Assembly (NCBI RefSeq): GCF_030159855.1
Contig: NZ_BSNG01000001.1
Location: forward strand, 1,550,001-1,614,000
Origin: Devosia yakushimensis
GTDB lineage: Bacteria; Pseudomonadota; Alphaproteobacteria; Rhizobiales; Devosiaceae
DNA: 64,000 nucleotides
Direction of reading: 5' to 3'
Shown here: positions 1 to 9,226 of the stretch, piece after piece
Layout: each line of letters begins with the position of its first letter
How positions within the stretch are numbered: the first letter of the stretch is position 1
Made by a program: the position numbers and the translations under genes
Notes under the pieces: model-generated
What the model was told of the DNA's origin: nothing
The model's input: only the letters and a program-made list of their open reading frames with translations
The model's database searches: none

Positions 1-1010
1 TGGGTGAGCGGATTGAAGTTGCCATGCCCCAATTGGCGCCGATCCTCGAGCGCGCCCGCTCGGCCCGCCGCGGCCAGGTTCGCGATCAGATTCAACTCGG
101 CAACGAGACGGATCGGCGTACCTACCAGGTGCAGCTGACCCGTGAGGGATCTATCGCCGAATCCAAGGGGTATGTGCTGACCTTCGATGACATCACCGAT
201 CTCGAATCGGCGCAGCGGACCAGCGCCTGGGCCGACGTCGCCCGGCGCATTGCCCATGAAATCAAGAACCCGCTGACCCCCATCCAGCTTTCGGCCGAGC
301 GCCTGCGCCGCCGTTATGGCTCCAAGCTCGAGGACGATCGCGATGTCTTCGACAAATGCATCAACACCATCGTCCGTCAGGTGGGCGATATCGGGCGCAT
401 GGTCGATGAGTTTTCCGCCTTCGCCCGCATGCCTGAAGCGGCCCCGGAAACGGCGGATCTCTCCGATACCATCCGGCAGGCCGTGTTTCTCGAAAGCGTC
501 CGGCTGCCGGAAATGGTCATCCACACCGATCTGCCGGACGAGCCCATTTATGCCTGGTTCGACAGCCGGCTGATCTCGCAAAGCCTGACTAACCTGATCA
601 AAAACGCTGTAGAAGCCTTTGAAAATGTGAGCGTTTCTTCCGATTGGATACCCACTATCACGGTGCAGGGCCAGATCGAAGGCAATCACGCGCGGATCAA
701 CGTGTCCGACAATGGCAAGGGCTGGCCCAGCGAAAACCGCCAGCGGCTGCTGGAGCCTTATATGACCACGCGGGAGAAGGGCACGGGCCTAGGTCTCGCC
801 ATCGTCGCCAAAATTATCGAACAACACGGCGGCATCGTGGAACTGGTCGATGCCGAACCCGATTCAACTGGACGGGTCGGCGCCTGCGTTACCTTTACGC
901 TGCCCCTGCAATCGCCAACGAAGACTTCCGAGAAGGGCAGTGCCGATGCGGCGCCAACCGCCCTCTCGCAACAGGAGGAGCCGCTCATCTCAGCAGCGGT
1001 TCACAAATAA
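1..1010 (+). CDS. ntrY: Nitrogen regulation sensor histidine kinase NtrY, C-terminal part (5' end outside window)
   Basis: Membrane sensor kinase of the NtrY/NtrX pair, which controls nitrogen and redox responses in alphaproteobacteria. The reading frame is open to the left edge (codons in phase with position 3), so the transmembrane and HAMP parts lie outside the window. Visible in order are the end of a PAS domain, a HisKA box with the phospho-accepting His codon at 255-257 (motif AHEIKNPLTPIQLSAERL), an N box (LTNLIKNAVEA), a G1 box (SDNGKGWP) and a G2 box (KGTGLGLAIV) of the HATPase domain. The stop overlaps the ntrX start as TAATG at 1008-1012, so the two are translationally coupled. Confidence 0.95.
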   Translation, partial: GERIEVAMPQLAPILERARSARRGQVRDQIQLGNETDRRTYQVQLTREGSIAESKGYVLTFDDITDLESAQRTSAWADVARRIAHEIKNPLTPIQLSAERLRRRYGSKLEDDRDVFDKCINTIVRQVGDIGRMVDEFSAFARMPEAAPETADLSDTIRQAVFLESVRLPEMVIHTDLPDEPIYAWFDSRLISQSLTNLIKNAVEAFENVSVSSDWIPTITVQGQIEGNHARINVSDNGKGWPSENRQRLLEPYMTTREKGTGLGLAIVAKIIEQHGGIVELVDAEPDSTGRVGACVTFTLPLQSPTKTSEKGSADAAPTALSQQEEPLISAAVHK

Positions 1011-2392
1011 TGGCACTCGACATTCTGATCATCGACGACGAAGACGATATCCGCGACCTGATCGCCGGCATCCTGGAGGACGAGGGGTTCGAGACCCGTC
1101 AGGCCCACGATGCCGATAGCGGGCTCAACGAAATCGCCCGCCGCCGGCCAAGCCTGGTCTTCCTCGACATCTGGATGCAGGGGTCGCGCCTGGACGGGCT
1201 GCAATTGCTCGATGTGTTCCAGAGCCAGCATCCTGATATGCCGGTGGTGATGATCTCGGGGCATGGCAATGTCGAAACCGCTGTTTCGGCCATTCGCCGC
1301 GGCGCCTATGACTATATCGAAAAGCCATTCAAGATCGACCGGCTGCTGCACATCACCCAGCGCGCCATGGAAGCCACGCGCCTGCGCAATGAGGTGGCCG
1401 AGCTCAAGGAGCGTTCCGCGACCAAGAGCGCGGATATGGTGGGCACCTCGCCGGCGCTGCAGCAAGTGCGCGGCATTATCGACAAATCCGCGCCCACCAA
1501 TTCGCGTATCTTCGTCTCCGGCCCATCAGGGGCCGGCAAGGGTCTTGTCGCGCGGCTGATCCATCAGCGCAGCCCGCGCGCCAATGCGCCCTTTGTCGAG
1601 ATCAATGCGTCGCTCTATGCGCCTGAAGAAGTGCCGGTGGTGCTGTTCGGCCGCGAGGCGCGCGAAAAGACCGGCATCCTCAAGGTGGAAGTCGGCGCGC
1701 TGGAAAAGGCGCATGGCGGCACGCTTTATCTCTCCGAGGTAACGACGCTGCCCGCCCAGACCCAGGCGGCGCTGTTGCGCACCCTGGTCGAGAACCGCTT
1801 CAATCGCGTGGGCGGCACGCAGGCTGTGCCCATCGATGTGCGGATCATTTCGTCCAGCTCACAGAACGTTGCGGCCCAGATCGAAGGCGGCGAGTTCCGC
1901 TCCGACCTGTTCCATCGCCTGTCCATCGTGCCCCTGCCGCTGACGCCGCTCAAGGAGCGGCGCGAGGACGTGCCGCCACTGGTCAATGTCTTCATCGAGC
2001 AGGTTTGCCGCATGCACAATCTGCAGCGCATGACTGTGGGGGATGACGCGATCGCCGTGCTGCAGGCGCAGGAATGGCCCGGCAATGCGCGGCAATTGCG
2101 CAATTCCATCGAACGTCTGCTGATTCTGATGAAGGACCAGCAGCCGGACGATGGCGTGATTACCGCCGCCATGCTGCCATCAGACATTGGCGAGGTCCTG
2201 CCGACAGTGGGCGATACCGACGCTTCGGCCCATCTGATGAGCCTGCCGCTGCGCGACGCGCGCGAAGTGTTCGAGCGGCAATACCTCCTGGCGCAGATCG
2301 AGCGTTTCGGCGGTAATATCTCCAAAACCGCTGAGTTTGTCGGCATGGAACGCAGCGCCCTGCATCGCAAAATCAAGTCGCTGGGGCTCTGA
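1010..2392 (+). CDS. ntrX: Response regulator NtrX (sigma54-type AAA+ regulator with degenerate ATPase motifs)
   Basis: Partner regulator of NtrY, 460 aa. The start at 1010 is chosen because it overlaps the ntrY stop and begins directly with a receiver domain; an open frame to 644 merely runs under ntrY. The receiver has an acidic pair near residues 9-11, phospho-acceptor Asp53 (VFLDIW) and a late Lys (YIEKPFK). The AAA+ domain has Walker A GPSGAGKG at residues 171-178. The GAFTGA loop needed to contact sigma54 is absent, and the Walker B stretch reads TLYLSEV with Ser242 where Asp is usual. A Fis-type helix-turn-helix closes the protein (NISKTAEFVGMERSALHRKI). Loss of GAFTGA is known in some alphaproteobacterial NtrX proteins, so this one probably acts with the main sigma factor. 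Confidence 0.95.
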   Translation: MALDILIIDDEDDIRDLIAGILEDEGFETRQAHDADSGLNEIARRRPSLVFLDIWMQGSRLDGLQLLDVFQSQHPDMPVVMISGHGNVETAVSAIRRGAYDYIEKPFKIDRLLHITQRAMEATRLRNEVAELKERSATKSADMVGTSPALQQVRGIIDKSAPTNSRIFVSGPSGAGKGLVARLIHQRSPRANAPFVEINASLYAPEEVPVVLFGREAREKTGILKVEVGALEKAHGGTLYLSEVTTLPAQTQAALLRTLVENRFNRVGGTQAVPIDVRIISSSSQNVAAQIEGGEFRSDLFHRLSIVPLPLTPLKERREDVPPLVNVFIEQVCRMHNLQRMTVGDDAIAVLQAQEWPGNARQLRNSIERLLILMKDQQPDDGVITAAMLPSDIGEVLPTVGDTDASAHLMSLPLRDAREVFERQYLLAQIERFGGNISKTAEFVGMERSALHRKIKSLGL

Positions 2393-2459
2393 AAATTCGC
2401 CGGAGCCATGCACGGGGCGCGGGTAGGCAGCCCTGGGCTTCTGTGCCATAGTGTTTAAC

Positions 2460-2478
2460 GTGTAGTGAATACACTTTT
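2460..2478 (+). terminator. Possible weak intrinsic terminator after ntrX
   Basis: A short hairpin, GTGTA (2460-2464) and TACAC (2470-2474) around a 5-nt loop, is followed directly by TTTT. The stem is only five pairs, so termination would be partial. It sits about 70 bases after the ntrX stop and 95 bases before hfq. Confidence 0.35.
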
Positions 2479-2570
2479 GCGATGGGGGCAGGGCATCGGC
2501 CTTCGCACCCAGTCTGGACCAGCCAGCGCAACTATAACAGCGACAACAAATGCCGCGAAAAGAGACCTAA

Positions 2571-2819
2571 ATGGCTAGTGAAAAACAACAAAATCTCCAG
2601 GACTCTTTCCTCAACCATGTCCGCAAGCAGAAAGTTCCGGTCACGATTTTTCTCGTGAACGGTGTCAAGCTGCAGGGTGTCATCACCTGGTTCGACAATT
2701 TCTGCCTGTTGCTGCGCCGTGACGCCCAGTCCCAACTGGTCTATAAGCATGCCATCTCGACGATCATGCCGGGCGCGCCGATCCAGCTGTTCGATCCAGA
2801 ACAGAACCACGACGACTAA
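2571..2819 (+). CDS. hfq: RNA chaperone Hfq
   Basis: Hexameric Sm-like RNA chaperone that pairs small RNAs with mRNAs; 82 aa, the usual short alphaproteobacterial size. Both Sm motifs are visible: Sm1 around QDSFLNHVRKQKVPVTIFLVNG and Sm2 with YKHAIST, the signature of the proximal RNA-binding face. The tail is short and acidic (DPEQNHDD). It lies nine bases upstream of hflX, the hfq-hflX order seen widely in proteobacteria, so the two are probably cotranscribed. Confidence 0.98.
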   Translation: MASEKQQNLQDSFLNHVRKQKVPVTIFLVNGVKLQGVITWFDNFCLLLRRDAQSQLVYKHAISTIMPGAPIQLFDPEQNHDD

Positions 2820-2828
2820 CGAGCTTAT

Positions 2829-4208
2829 ATGAGCGATTTTTACGACGACGAGGCCGTCCAAAAGGGCGGCCCGCAGGCGTTTATCGATCGGCGGACCCAG
2901 CCGACCAGGGCCGGATTGATTTGCCCCGATGTTCGCGGCAGTTTTTCCCAGCACAGCATCGAAGCGCGCAAGGCCGAGTTCGAGGGCCTGGCCGGAGCTA
3001 TCCGGCTGGACATCATTTTCTCCGAAATCGTCAAGGTCCGCGAAATCAAGCCCGCAACCTTTATCGGCGGTGGACATGTCGAAACGCTGGCCGGACGGGT
3101 CAAGGAAGAGGGGATTGACCTGTTGCTGGTCGATGCCGCGCTCAATCCGATCCAGCAGCGCAATCTGGAAAAGGAAACCGGCGCCAAGGTGCTGGACCGG
3201 ACCGGCCTCATTCTCGAAATTTTTGGTGAGCGCGCGGCAACCCGTGAAGGTGTGCTGCAGGTCGAGCTTGCCCACCTCAATTACCAGAAGAGCCGCCTGG
3301 TGCGCTCCTGGACCCACCTTGAGCGCCAGCGCGGCAGCGGCGGCATGGGCTTTATGGGTGGCCCCGGCGAAACCCAGATCGAAAGCGACCGGCGCCAGCT
3401 CACCGATCGCATCGTGCTGCTGGAAGAACGCCTGGAAAAGGTCAAGAAGACCCGCGCCCAGCAACGCCGGCAGCGTGACGATACGCCATTCCCGATCGTC
3501 GCCCTGGTCGGCTATACCAATGCCGGGAAATCGAGCCTGTTCAATACCTTGACCGGGGCAGGGGTCTTCGCCGAGGACCTGCTCTTCGCCACCCTGGACA
3601 CCACGGTCCGCAGGCTGGAACTGCCGCATGGGCGCGAGGTCATCCTGAGCGACACGGTGGGTTTCGTAGCCGATCTGCCGACCGATCTGGTCGCCGCTTT
3701 CCGCGCGACCCTGGAAGAAGTGGTCGATGCCGATGTGATCCTGCATGCCCGCGATGTCGCCAATCCCGACCACCTGGCGCAAGCGCTCGATGTGCTCAAG
3801 GTGTTGGAGGATCTCGGCGTGTCGGCGGAAACGACGCCGATCATCGAGGTCTGGAACAAGATCGACCTGCTGGAAGGCGCGGATAGTTCGCCCGAAGAGA
3901 CCCTTGCTGCGATCAGCCCGGCCGGGCGCGTTGCGGCCGTGGTTCCGGTTTCGGCCAAGACAGGGCAGGGGCTGGAAGCCCTCAAGCTGGCCATCGAGGC
4001 CGCCCTGACGGATAAGAGCCGCACCTATCACGTGCATGTGCCGCATAGCGCGGGCAGCGATATCGGCTGGCTGCATTCGCATACCGAAATCATTTCGCGG
4101 GACGAAGCGACCGAGAAAGGTTCAGGCTTCGTCGTCAGGGTGGAGCCCCGCCACAAGGCAGCGTTCCTGGAGCGCTTCAACGGCCGGATCGAGGCTTCCG
4201 ACGCTTAG
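2829..4208 (+). CDS. hflX: Ribosome-associated GTPase HflX
   Basis: Cytoplasmic GTPase that binds and splits stalled 70S ribosomes; 459 aa. The N-terminal HflX domain carries the glycine-rich GGMGFMGGPGETQIESDRR stretch, followed by a coiled-coil linker rich in Lys and Arg. The G domain shows G1 GYTNAGKSS, G3 DTVGF and G4 NKID. A short C-terminal domain ends the protein. It starts nine bases after hfq, and its stop codon overlaps the end of the convergent mazG by four bases, leaving no space for a terminator between them. Confidence 0.96.
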   Translation: MSDFYDDEAVQKGGPQAFIDRRTQPTRAGLICPDVRGSFSQHSIEARKAEFEGLAGAIRLDIIFSEIVKVREIKPATFIGGGHVETLAGRVKEEGIDLLLVDAALNPIQQRNLEKETGAKVLDRTGLILEIFGERAATREGVLQVELAHLNYQKSRLVRSWTHLERQRGSGGMGFMGGPGETQIESDRRQLTDRIVLLEERLEKVKKTRAQQRRQRDDTPFPIVALVGYTNAGKSSLFNTLTGAGVFAEDLLFATLDTTVRRLELPHGREVILSDTVGFVADLPTDLVAAFRATLEEVVDADVILHARDVANPDHLAQALDVLKVLEDLGVSAETTPIIEVWNKIDLLEGADSSPEETLAAISPAGRVAAVVPVSAKTGQGLEALKLAIEAALTDKSRTYHVHVPHSAGSDIGWLHSHTEIISRDEATEKGSGFVVRVEPRHKAAFLERFNGRIEASDA

Positions 4209-5020
4209 CCGGAAGCCTTGTCGGCCTTGCGGATTTCGTTCCAATACCCATCCAGCCGGTCGAGCCCGGCAGCGCCCGGCTCGATGCCGTCCTCCCGGCA
4301 CCTGGCCTCGACATAGTGGAAGCGCCGGGTGAATTTGAGATTGGCGTCGCGCAAGGCGGCCTCGGCATCGACGCCGGCATGCCGGGCCAGGTTGACCACG
4401 GCAAACAGCAGGTCGCCGATTTCCTCATGCGTCGCGGCGTGGTTTCCTGCCGCCACGGCATCGTCGACCTCGGCTAGTTCCTCCGCGGCCTTGGCTCGCA
4501 CGGCTGCATAATCGGGCCAGTCGAACCCGACCTTGGCGGCACGCTTGGTGAGCTTTTCCGCTCGCGCCAGGGCCGGCAGGGGCGTGGGCACGTCATCAAG
4601 CACCGAAGGCGTGGTCTCCCCCTTCCGTTCCGCCTTGGCCGCGCGCTCCTGAGCCTTGATCGCCTCCCAACGGCCCTTGGCGGCGTTGGAATCATTGGCG
4701 TCCACATGGCCGAAAACATGCGGATGCCGGCGGATCAGTTTTTCGGTGATGCCGTAGATCACGTCGCCAATGTCAAACTGCCCGGCCTCGCTGGCCATTT
4801 GCGCATGATAGACGGGTTGCAGCAGCAGATCGCCCAGCTCTTCCCGCAGGTCGGAAAAGTCCTGCCTCTCGATGGCGTCGGCAACCTCGTAGGCTTCCTC
4901 GATCGTATAGTGGCGGATGGTGGAGAAATCCTGCTCGAGGTCCCATGGGCAACCGCCGACCGGATTGCGCAACGCGGCCATGATCTCGATGAGGCGGGAA
5001 ATGTCGCGGGAGGGTTGCAT
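4205..5020 (-). CDS. mazG: Nucleoside triphosphate pyrophosphohydrolase MazG
   Basis: House-cleaning NTP pyrophosphatase that hydrolyses NTPs and dNTPs to the monophosphate; 271 aa, the size of the two-domain MazG proteins. The first MazG domain begins GGCPWDLEQDFSTIRHYTIE and has the metal-binding EExxE-type acidic residues (EEAYEVADAIE, then EELGDLLLQ). The second domain repeats the pattern (EELAEVDDAV, EEIGDLLFAVV). It lies 34 bases downstream of the flavodoxin-fold oxidoreductase on the same strand, so it may be read through from that operon, and it converges on hflX. Confidence 0.95.
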   Translation of the reverse strand: MQPSRDISRLIEIMAALRNPVGGCPWDLEQDFSTIRHYTIEEAYEVADAIERQDFSDLREELGDLLLQPVYHAQMASEAGQFDIGDVIYGITEKLIRRHPHVFGHVDANDSNAAKGRWEAIKAQERAAKAERKGETTPSVLDDVPTPLPALARAEKLTKRAAKVGFDWPDYAAVRAKAAEELAEVDDAVAAGNHAATHEEIGDLLFAVVNLARHAGVDAEAALRDANLKFTRRFHYVEARCREDGIEPGAAGLDRLDGYWNEIRKADKASG

Positions 5021-5054
5021 GGCGGGGCTCGAAGCGGGGAATCGGACCCCGAGC

Positions 5055-5645
5055 TTAGAACTTGCCGATCTCGCTGCGAACCGCCTGAATGAAGCCGTTG
5101 AGCTGATCCGGCGTGCAATTGTTCATATCGTAGAGCGCCAGGTATCGCGGAAGCGTGCGGAATGTCGCCCAGCCCCAGCGGCGCGCGATGCGCCGGGGTG
5201 GATCGCCCATGATCATGGTGCGGAAGCGATTGCCGCCATAGGTCGTGACGAAGGCCGCCTTTTTGATGTTTCGCAAATTGGGAACAAGCCGCCCGCGATC
5301 CCCGCCCCCTTCCATGACAAAGGCAACGCCCGGCACAAATACGCGGTCAAAATATCCTTTAAGAATAGCGGGATATCCATAATTCCACACAGGATGCACG
5401 AAGACGATCGCGTCTGCCGCCCGCAGCCGGTCCACATAAGGCTTGATCTCCGGCGTCAGATTGGCCGGCACGTCATGATAATTGAGGCGTTCGTCCCGGC
5501 TCAGCACGGCATCGAACTGCTCGTCATAGAGATTGAGAGCGTCGACCTCATGTCCCTTTGCCGCAAGCTCTTCTACGATTGCGTTGAAAAGGGCGCGATT
5601 GAAACTGGTTTCGACCGGGTGGGCATGGACGACATGAACGCGCAT
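5055..5645 (-). CDS. Flavodoxin-fold NAD(P)H oxidoreductase (KefF/MdaB-like)
   Basis: Predicted soluble FMN- or FAD-dependent quinone or flavin reductase, 196 aa, the usual length of the flavodoxin_2 family. Family features seen are the N-terminal VHAHPVETSFNRAL (phosphate-binding loop after the first strand), FVHPVWNYGYPAILKGYFDRVF (the conserved P-W-x-P-A-x-LKG-x-D-R core) and TTYGGNR. The start overlaps the stop of the FAD oxidase by one base (TGATG at 5643-5647), so it is the last gene of the catabolic operon. Here it probably supplies or recycles reduced flavin, or reduces a pathway intermediate; the substrate cannot be read from the sequence. Confidence 0.85.
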   Translation of the reverse strand: MRVHVVHAHPVETSFNRALFNAIVEELAAKGHEVDALNLYDEQFDAVLSRDERLNYHDVPANLTPEIKPYVDRLRAADAIVFVHPVWNYGYPAILKGYFDRVFVPGVAFVMEGGGDRGRLVPNLRNIKKAAFVTTYGGNRFRTMIMGDPPRRIARRWGWATFRTLPRYLALYDMNNCTPDQLNGFIQAVRSEIGKF

Positions 5646-7054
5646 CAGGCCGCGCTCACCGGGTTGAGCCCGTCGAACAGCCAGGCCCGGCCGGCGTTGA
5701 AATCGAAGTCCGGATCATCCCAGGCGATCATCTTGCCGGGGTTGAGCATGCCCTTGGGATCGGCCTCACGCTTGAAATCGAGCTGTTTCTGATCGGTCCG
5801 CTTCATGCCGCCTTCCTCAAGCGTGTAACGATGCGGATTGAATACTGTGCAGCCGTTTTCTTCGTGAATGCGAATGATCTCGTTGAGCCGCTCTTCCGTC
5901 GTGTAACGCACCAGCGGCAGGCCGCCATACATGACCACGCCGTCCTGCCGGCCGACCTCGATATGCATGGGCAGTTCGTCGCCCAGGATCGAGATGATCT
6001 TTTCGACATGGGCGACAGTGGGATAGCGGGTCTGGAGATAGGTGATCGTCGGATCGACCTTGAGCGCGCGGAGTGTCGTGTGGTTCCACGCCAGCTCGTA
6101 AATGGGCGGCAGGCGCCTGCGCTCCTCTTCGCTGGCCAGGTCCGAGCGGTAGAGCATTTCGCCCTTGTGATGGGCGATGAACAGGGTCATCGCATCGACC
6201 GCGACAGGCGCCACCATCAGCAGCACGACGGATTGCCCGTCGCGGATATAGGGTTTGTGGCGGTTGAAATAGTCCTGGGGGATCGGCGCCGCGCAGGGCG
6301 CTACCTCCTTGACCAGCAATCCATCCTGCAGCGCCACGGCGCCGCCGAAGCGGCAGGCATCGATGAAATCGTCGAACCCGACCATCATGTCGACCCAGTC
6401 ATGGGCCTGTGTCAGCGGCATTTCCGCTTCGACGATGATGCCATTGGTGCCATAGGCATGGGCGACCTTGAGAACGTCCTCGCCCACCAGATCGAGTTCG
6501 CGCGGCGTTTCTTCGCAGGTGATGACCTTGACGCCGAGAATGCTGCCGAGATTGCGCAGCCCACCCCAGCGCACCGAGCCGACCCCGCCTGAGCCGCCGG
6601 CGATGAACCCACCTATGCTGGCCATACGGTAGGTCGAAGGGTGAAAGCGCAATTCCCCGTCGACTGCCGCACGTGTCTGGTGGTCGATCTGTTCCAGCAC
6701 CGCGCCGGCTTGCGCCCGGACGCGATCCTTCTTGATGTCCAGGACCTTGTCCATGTTCATGAGGTTGAGCATGGCGCCACCCGAAAGCGGCATGGCCTGG
6801 CCGTAATTGCCCGTGCCGGCGCCACGCGGAGTAATCGCGACGCCATGGCGGAAGGCGGCGGCCAGAACGCGCTTCACCTCCTCGTTGGAGCGTGGCGAGA
6901 CGACGACCTCCGCCGTTACATGATCGAGCTTGGCCTTAAGAACGGGAGAATACCAGTAATGGTCGCGGCTGCGCTGCTGCACGATACGGGGGTGATCTTC
7001 GACCGGGATGTCGCCAAGGTCCGCGCGGAAGTTTGAAATGCTCATGCTGGTCAT
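5645..7054 (-). CDS. FAD-binding oxidoreductase (GlcD-like, PCMH/VAO family)
   Basis: Flavin-dependent oxidase or dehydrogenase, 469 aa. The N-terminal half is a PCMH-type FAD-binding domain: VVSPRSNEEVKRVLA, then ITPRGAGTGNYGQAMPLSGG (pyrophosphate binding) and the GGFIAGGSGGVGSVRWG segment. The C-terminal part ends in a typical DPKGMLNPGKM motif (residues about 435-446). The first ATG at 7054 overlaps the upstream stop as ATGA; a second in-frame ATG at 7045 begins MSISNF and is equally possible. It sits between the CodA-like amidohydrolase and the flavodoxin-fold reductase with 1-4-base overlaps, so the three are made together and very likely act on the same compound. Confidence 0.85.
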   Translation of the reverse strand: MTSMSISNFRADLGDIPVEDHPRIVQQRSRDHYWYSPVLKAKLDHVTAEVVVSPRSNEEVKRVLAAAFRHGVAITPRGAGTGNYGQAMPLSGGAMLNLMNMDKVLDIKKDRVRAQAGAVLEQIDHQTRAAVDGELRFHPSTYRMASIGGFIAGGSGGVGSVRWGGLRNLGSILGVKVITCEETPRELDLVGEDVLKVAHAYGTNGIIVEAEMPLTQAHDWVDMMVGFDDFIDACRFGGAVALQDGLLVKEVAPCAAPIPQDYFNRHKPYIRDGQSVVLLMVAPVAVDAMTLFIAHHKGEMLYRSDLASEEERRRLPPIYELAWNHTTLRALKVDPTITYLQTRYPTVAHVEKIISILGDELPMHIEVGRQDGVVMYGGLPLVRYTTEERLNEIIRIHEENGCTVFNPHRYTLEEGGMKRTDQKQLDFKREADPKGMLNPGKMIAWDDPDFDFNAGRAWLFDGLNPVSAA

Positions 7055-8361
7055 CCCATCAGGTCGTCGAGTTCGCGATAATCGGGCAGGGCGGTATCTA
7101 TGGGCGCGCCCCGGCGCAGTATGGTGCGGTCGGTCTGCGGCCGTGCCATCAGTTCGGTCCAGTTGCGGGCACGGAACAGGACGAGCTCGGCCGGTCCTCC
7201 CGCACTGATTGTTCCCGAATAGCTGAAGCCACCGATCGTCGCCGGGTCGGCGCTGACCGATCGGACCCAGCCAAAGGCTTCGCTTTGCGGATGGTCGAAA
7301 TGGAGGATACGCGCCCCCTCGCGCAGCACCTCAAAACCATCCAGGTCGCCATAGGCGTAAAACGGGTCGCGCGTATTGTCCGATGCCATGGCGACGGAAA
7401 CACCAGCTGCCTTGAGTTCATTGAGCAGCGTAACACCCCGCCAGCGCGGTGTCCGCACGCCCTCGATATTGCGGCGGTCCTGCAGATACATATTGCAGAT
7501 CGGCAGCGAAACCACGGCAATGCCGGCTCGCGCCACCCGCTCGATCGTCGCCATGGCTGTCGGCTCGGGCTGGATCGCGATGGCGCAGCAATGGCCGGCC
7601 GTGACCTTGCCGGCAAAGCCCGTTTCGATGACCGCATCGGCCAGGCACTGCAAGGCATCGGCAGCGGGGTCTCCCGTCTCGTCGATATGCAGATCGACAT
7701 CGAGGTCAAGGCTGCCCGCCATTTCCAGGAGTGCCCGCATGATGGCGGGATTGTCCGGATGAACGCCGGTCGAGCCACCCAGCAGCCCCTTGGCAGCCTT
7801 GGTGCGCGTGGCGACAGCCCGCAGATTGTCGGCGTTCAGAATATCGTCGGGGCCGATCAGCGCCACGGCCTGCAATTCGATGCGGCCGGCCCAGCGCGCC
7901 TGCATGGATTCAAGAATATCCCAGGAGATTTCGTGCTGGGGCGGGGCGCTATCGATATGCGTTCGAATGGCCGCGGAGCCATGCGCCCAGGCGCAGCGCA
8001 GGGCGAAATCCATCCGGCGCTCGACATCGGAAGCGGCCCAATTGGCCTGCCGGTCCTCGCCGACGGCCATCAGCGCACCAAGCCAGGTGCCATCCGGGTT
8101 TTGCTTGCGCGGCCAGATATGTCCCTTGTCGAGATGGGTATGCATATCCACGAAGGCCGGCAGCACGAGCCCGCGATCGAGCTCGATACGCGTGGCATCT
8201 GCGGGGCCGCCGCGGGCAGGCGCAATGCTTGTGATCATGCCATCGGCAATATCGATATCGACCAGCCGCAGGGCCCCGGAATTGGGCTCTCCCATCACCG
8301 CGGCAGGCACATTGGCATTGGCAAGCGTGTAGCGGCCAGTCGAGGGTATCGCGATGGTCAA
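7051..8361 (-). CDS. CodA-like metal-dependent amidohydrolase (cytosine deaminase family)
   Basis: Predicted cytoplasmic deaminase or cyclic amide hydrolase, 436 aa. It follows the CodA plan: first metal site HTHLDKGHIW, then IRTHID, DLHIDETGD, the TAGHC histidine, and a final metal Asp in MASDNTRDPFYAYG, matching GHDDVFDPWYPLG of E. coli CodA. It is a distant relative of cytosine deaminase, so the substrate may be a different heterocycle such as a modified pyrimidine. The start is a TTG at 8361, one base after the permease stop, preceded by GGGAGA at a good distance. It overlaps the FAD oxidase gene by four bases. Confidence 0.85.
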   Translation of the reverse strand: MTIAIPSTGRYTLANANVPAAVMGEPNSGALRLVDIDIADGMITSIAPARGGPADATRIELDRGLVLPAFVDMHTHLDKGHIWPRKQNPDGTWLGALMAVGEDRQANWAASDVERRMDFALRCAWAHGSAAIRTHIDSAPPQHEISWDILESMQARWAGRIELQAVALIGPDDILNADNLRAVATRTKAAKGLLGGSTGVHPDNPAIMRALLEMAGSLDLDVDLHIDETGDPAADALQCLADAVIETGFAGKVTAGHCCAIAIQPEPTAMATIERVARAGIAVVSLPICNMYLQDRRNIEGVRTPRWRGVTLLNELKAAGVSVAMASDNTRDPFYAYGDLDGFEVLREGARILHFDHPQSEAFGWVRSVSADPATIGGFSYSGTISAGGPAELVLFRARNWTELMARPQTDRTILRRGAPIDTALPDYRELDDLMG

Positions 8362-8362
8362 C

Positions 8363-9226
8363 TCAATTCTCCCGCTTGATCGCGCTCTCGTGCCAGCGAT
8401 GCAGCGTCAGCCAGGAGATAAACGAAGTCAGCCCAAAAATCGCAATGCCGGTGCCGCACAGCATCAGCAGCGCCACGAAAAGCCGGGGCAGGTTTAGCCG
8501 ATATTGGCTTTCCAGCAGCCGGAAGGCGAGGCCCGCGCCCTGACCGGCGGAACCGGCGGCGAATTCCGCGACCACGGCAGCAATCAGCGACAGGCCACCG
8601 CCAATCCTGAGGCCGGCCATGAAATAGGGCATGGAGGCCGGTATCTTGAGATAGATCAGTGTCTGCCAGGACGATGCGCCATAGAGTTCGAATAGATTGA
8701 GCAGGTTATGATCGACGCTTTTCAGCCCCTGCGCCATGTTGGACAGAATGGGGAAGAAGGCCACGATAAAGGCGCAGATGAGCAGGGCGGTCTGCGTATC
8801 AGGGGCATAAATCAGCAGGAGCGGCGCGATGGCTATCATCGGCGTCACCTGCAGGATGACCGCGAAGGGAAACAGCGCCAGCTCGAGAATGCGTGATTGC
8901 ACCAGCAGGATTGCCAGGCCCACGCCGCCGACCAGCGCCAGGGCCAGGGCCATGAAGGTGATCTTGAGCGTGACGAGCAAAGCCGGCCAGAGGGTGGCGG
9001 AGTCGGTGAACAGCGCGATAGCGACATCGACCGGTCCCGGCAGGATATATTTGGGGATGCTGTTGACCGTCACCACCATGTGCCAGAGCAGGATGGCCGA
9101 GGCCAGCGCCAGGACGGGTACGGCCACGCGGATGATCTTCTCATTTCGGCTGGTGCGCGGCAGCAGGGCGGCGACGGCGCTATCGGTGCCGGCCTCGCCG
9201 GAGGCCATGGTCTTGATCTGGTTCAT
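8363..9226 (-). CDS. ABC transporter permease (SsuC/TauC/ThiX type)
   Basis: Inner-membrane permease of an NMT1/THI5-type importer, 287 aa with about six hydrophobic segments. The ATG at 9226 overlaps the ATPase stop (ATGA at 9223-9226); an open frame further upstream to 9463 only shadows the ATPase gene and is rejected. The BPD_transp_1 EAA-like loop is visible as ELYGASSWQTLIYLKIPASM, where it should contact the ATPase. The partner genes are the ATPase immediately upstream and the binding protein at 10116-11126. Confidence 0.9.
   Translation of the reverse strand: MNQIKTMASGEAGTDSAVAALLPRTSRNEKIIRVAVPVLALASAILLWHMVVTVNSIPKYILPGPVDVAIALFTDSATLWPALLVTLKITFMALALALVGGVGLAILLVQSRILELALFPFAVILQVTPMIAIAPLLLIYAPDTQTALLICAFIVAFFPILSNMAQGLKSVDHNLLNLFELYGASSWQTLIYLKIPASMPYFMAGLRIGGGLSLIAAVVAEFAAGSAGQGAGLAFRLLESQYRLNLPRLFVALLMLCGTGIAIFGLTSFISWLTLHRWHESAIKREN

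Noticed and set aside
2532..4082. 516-codon minus-strand frame over hfq and hflX
   Set aside because: Antisense to two clearly conserved genes, with no family features and no Shine-Dalgarno-supported start.
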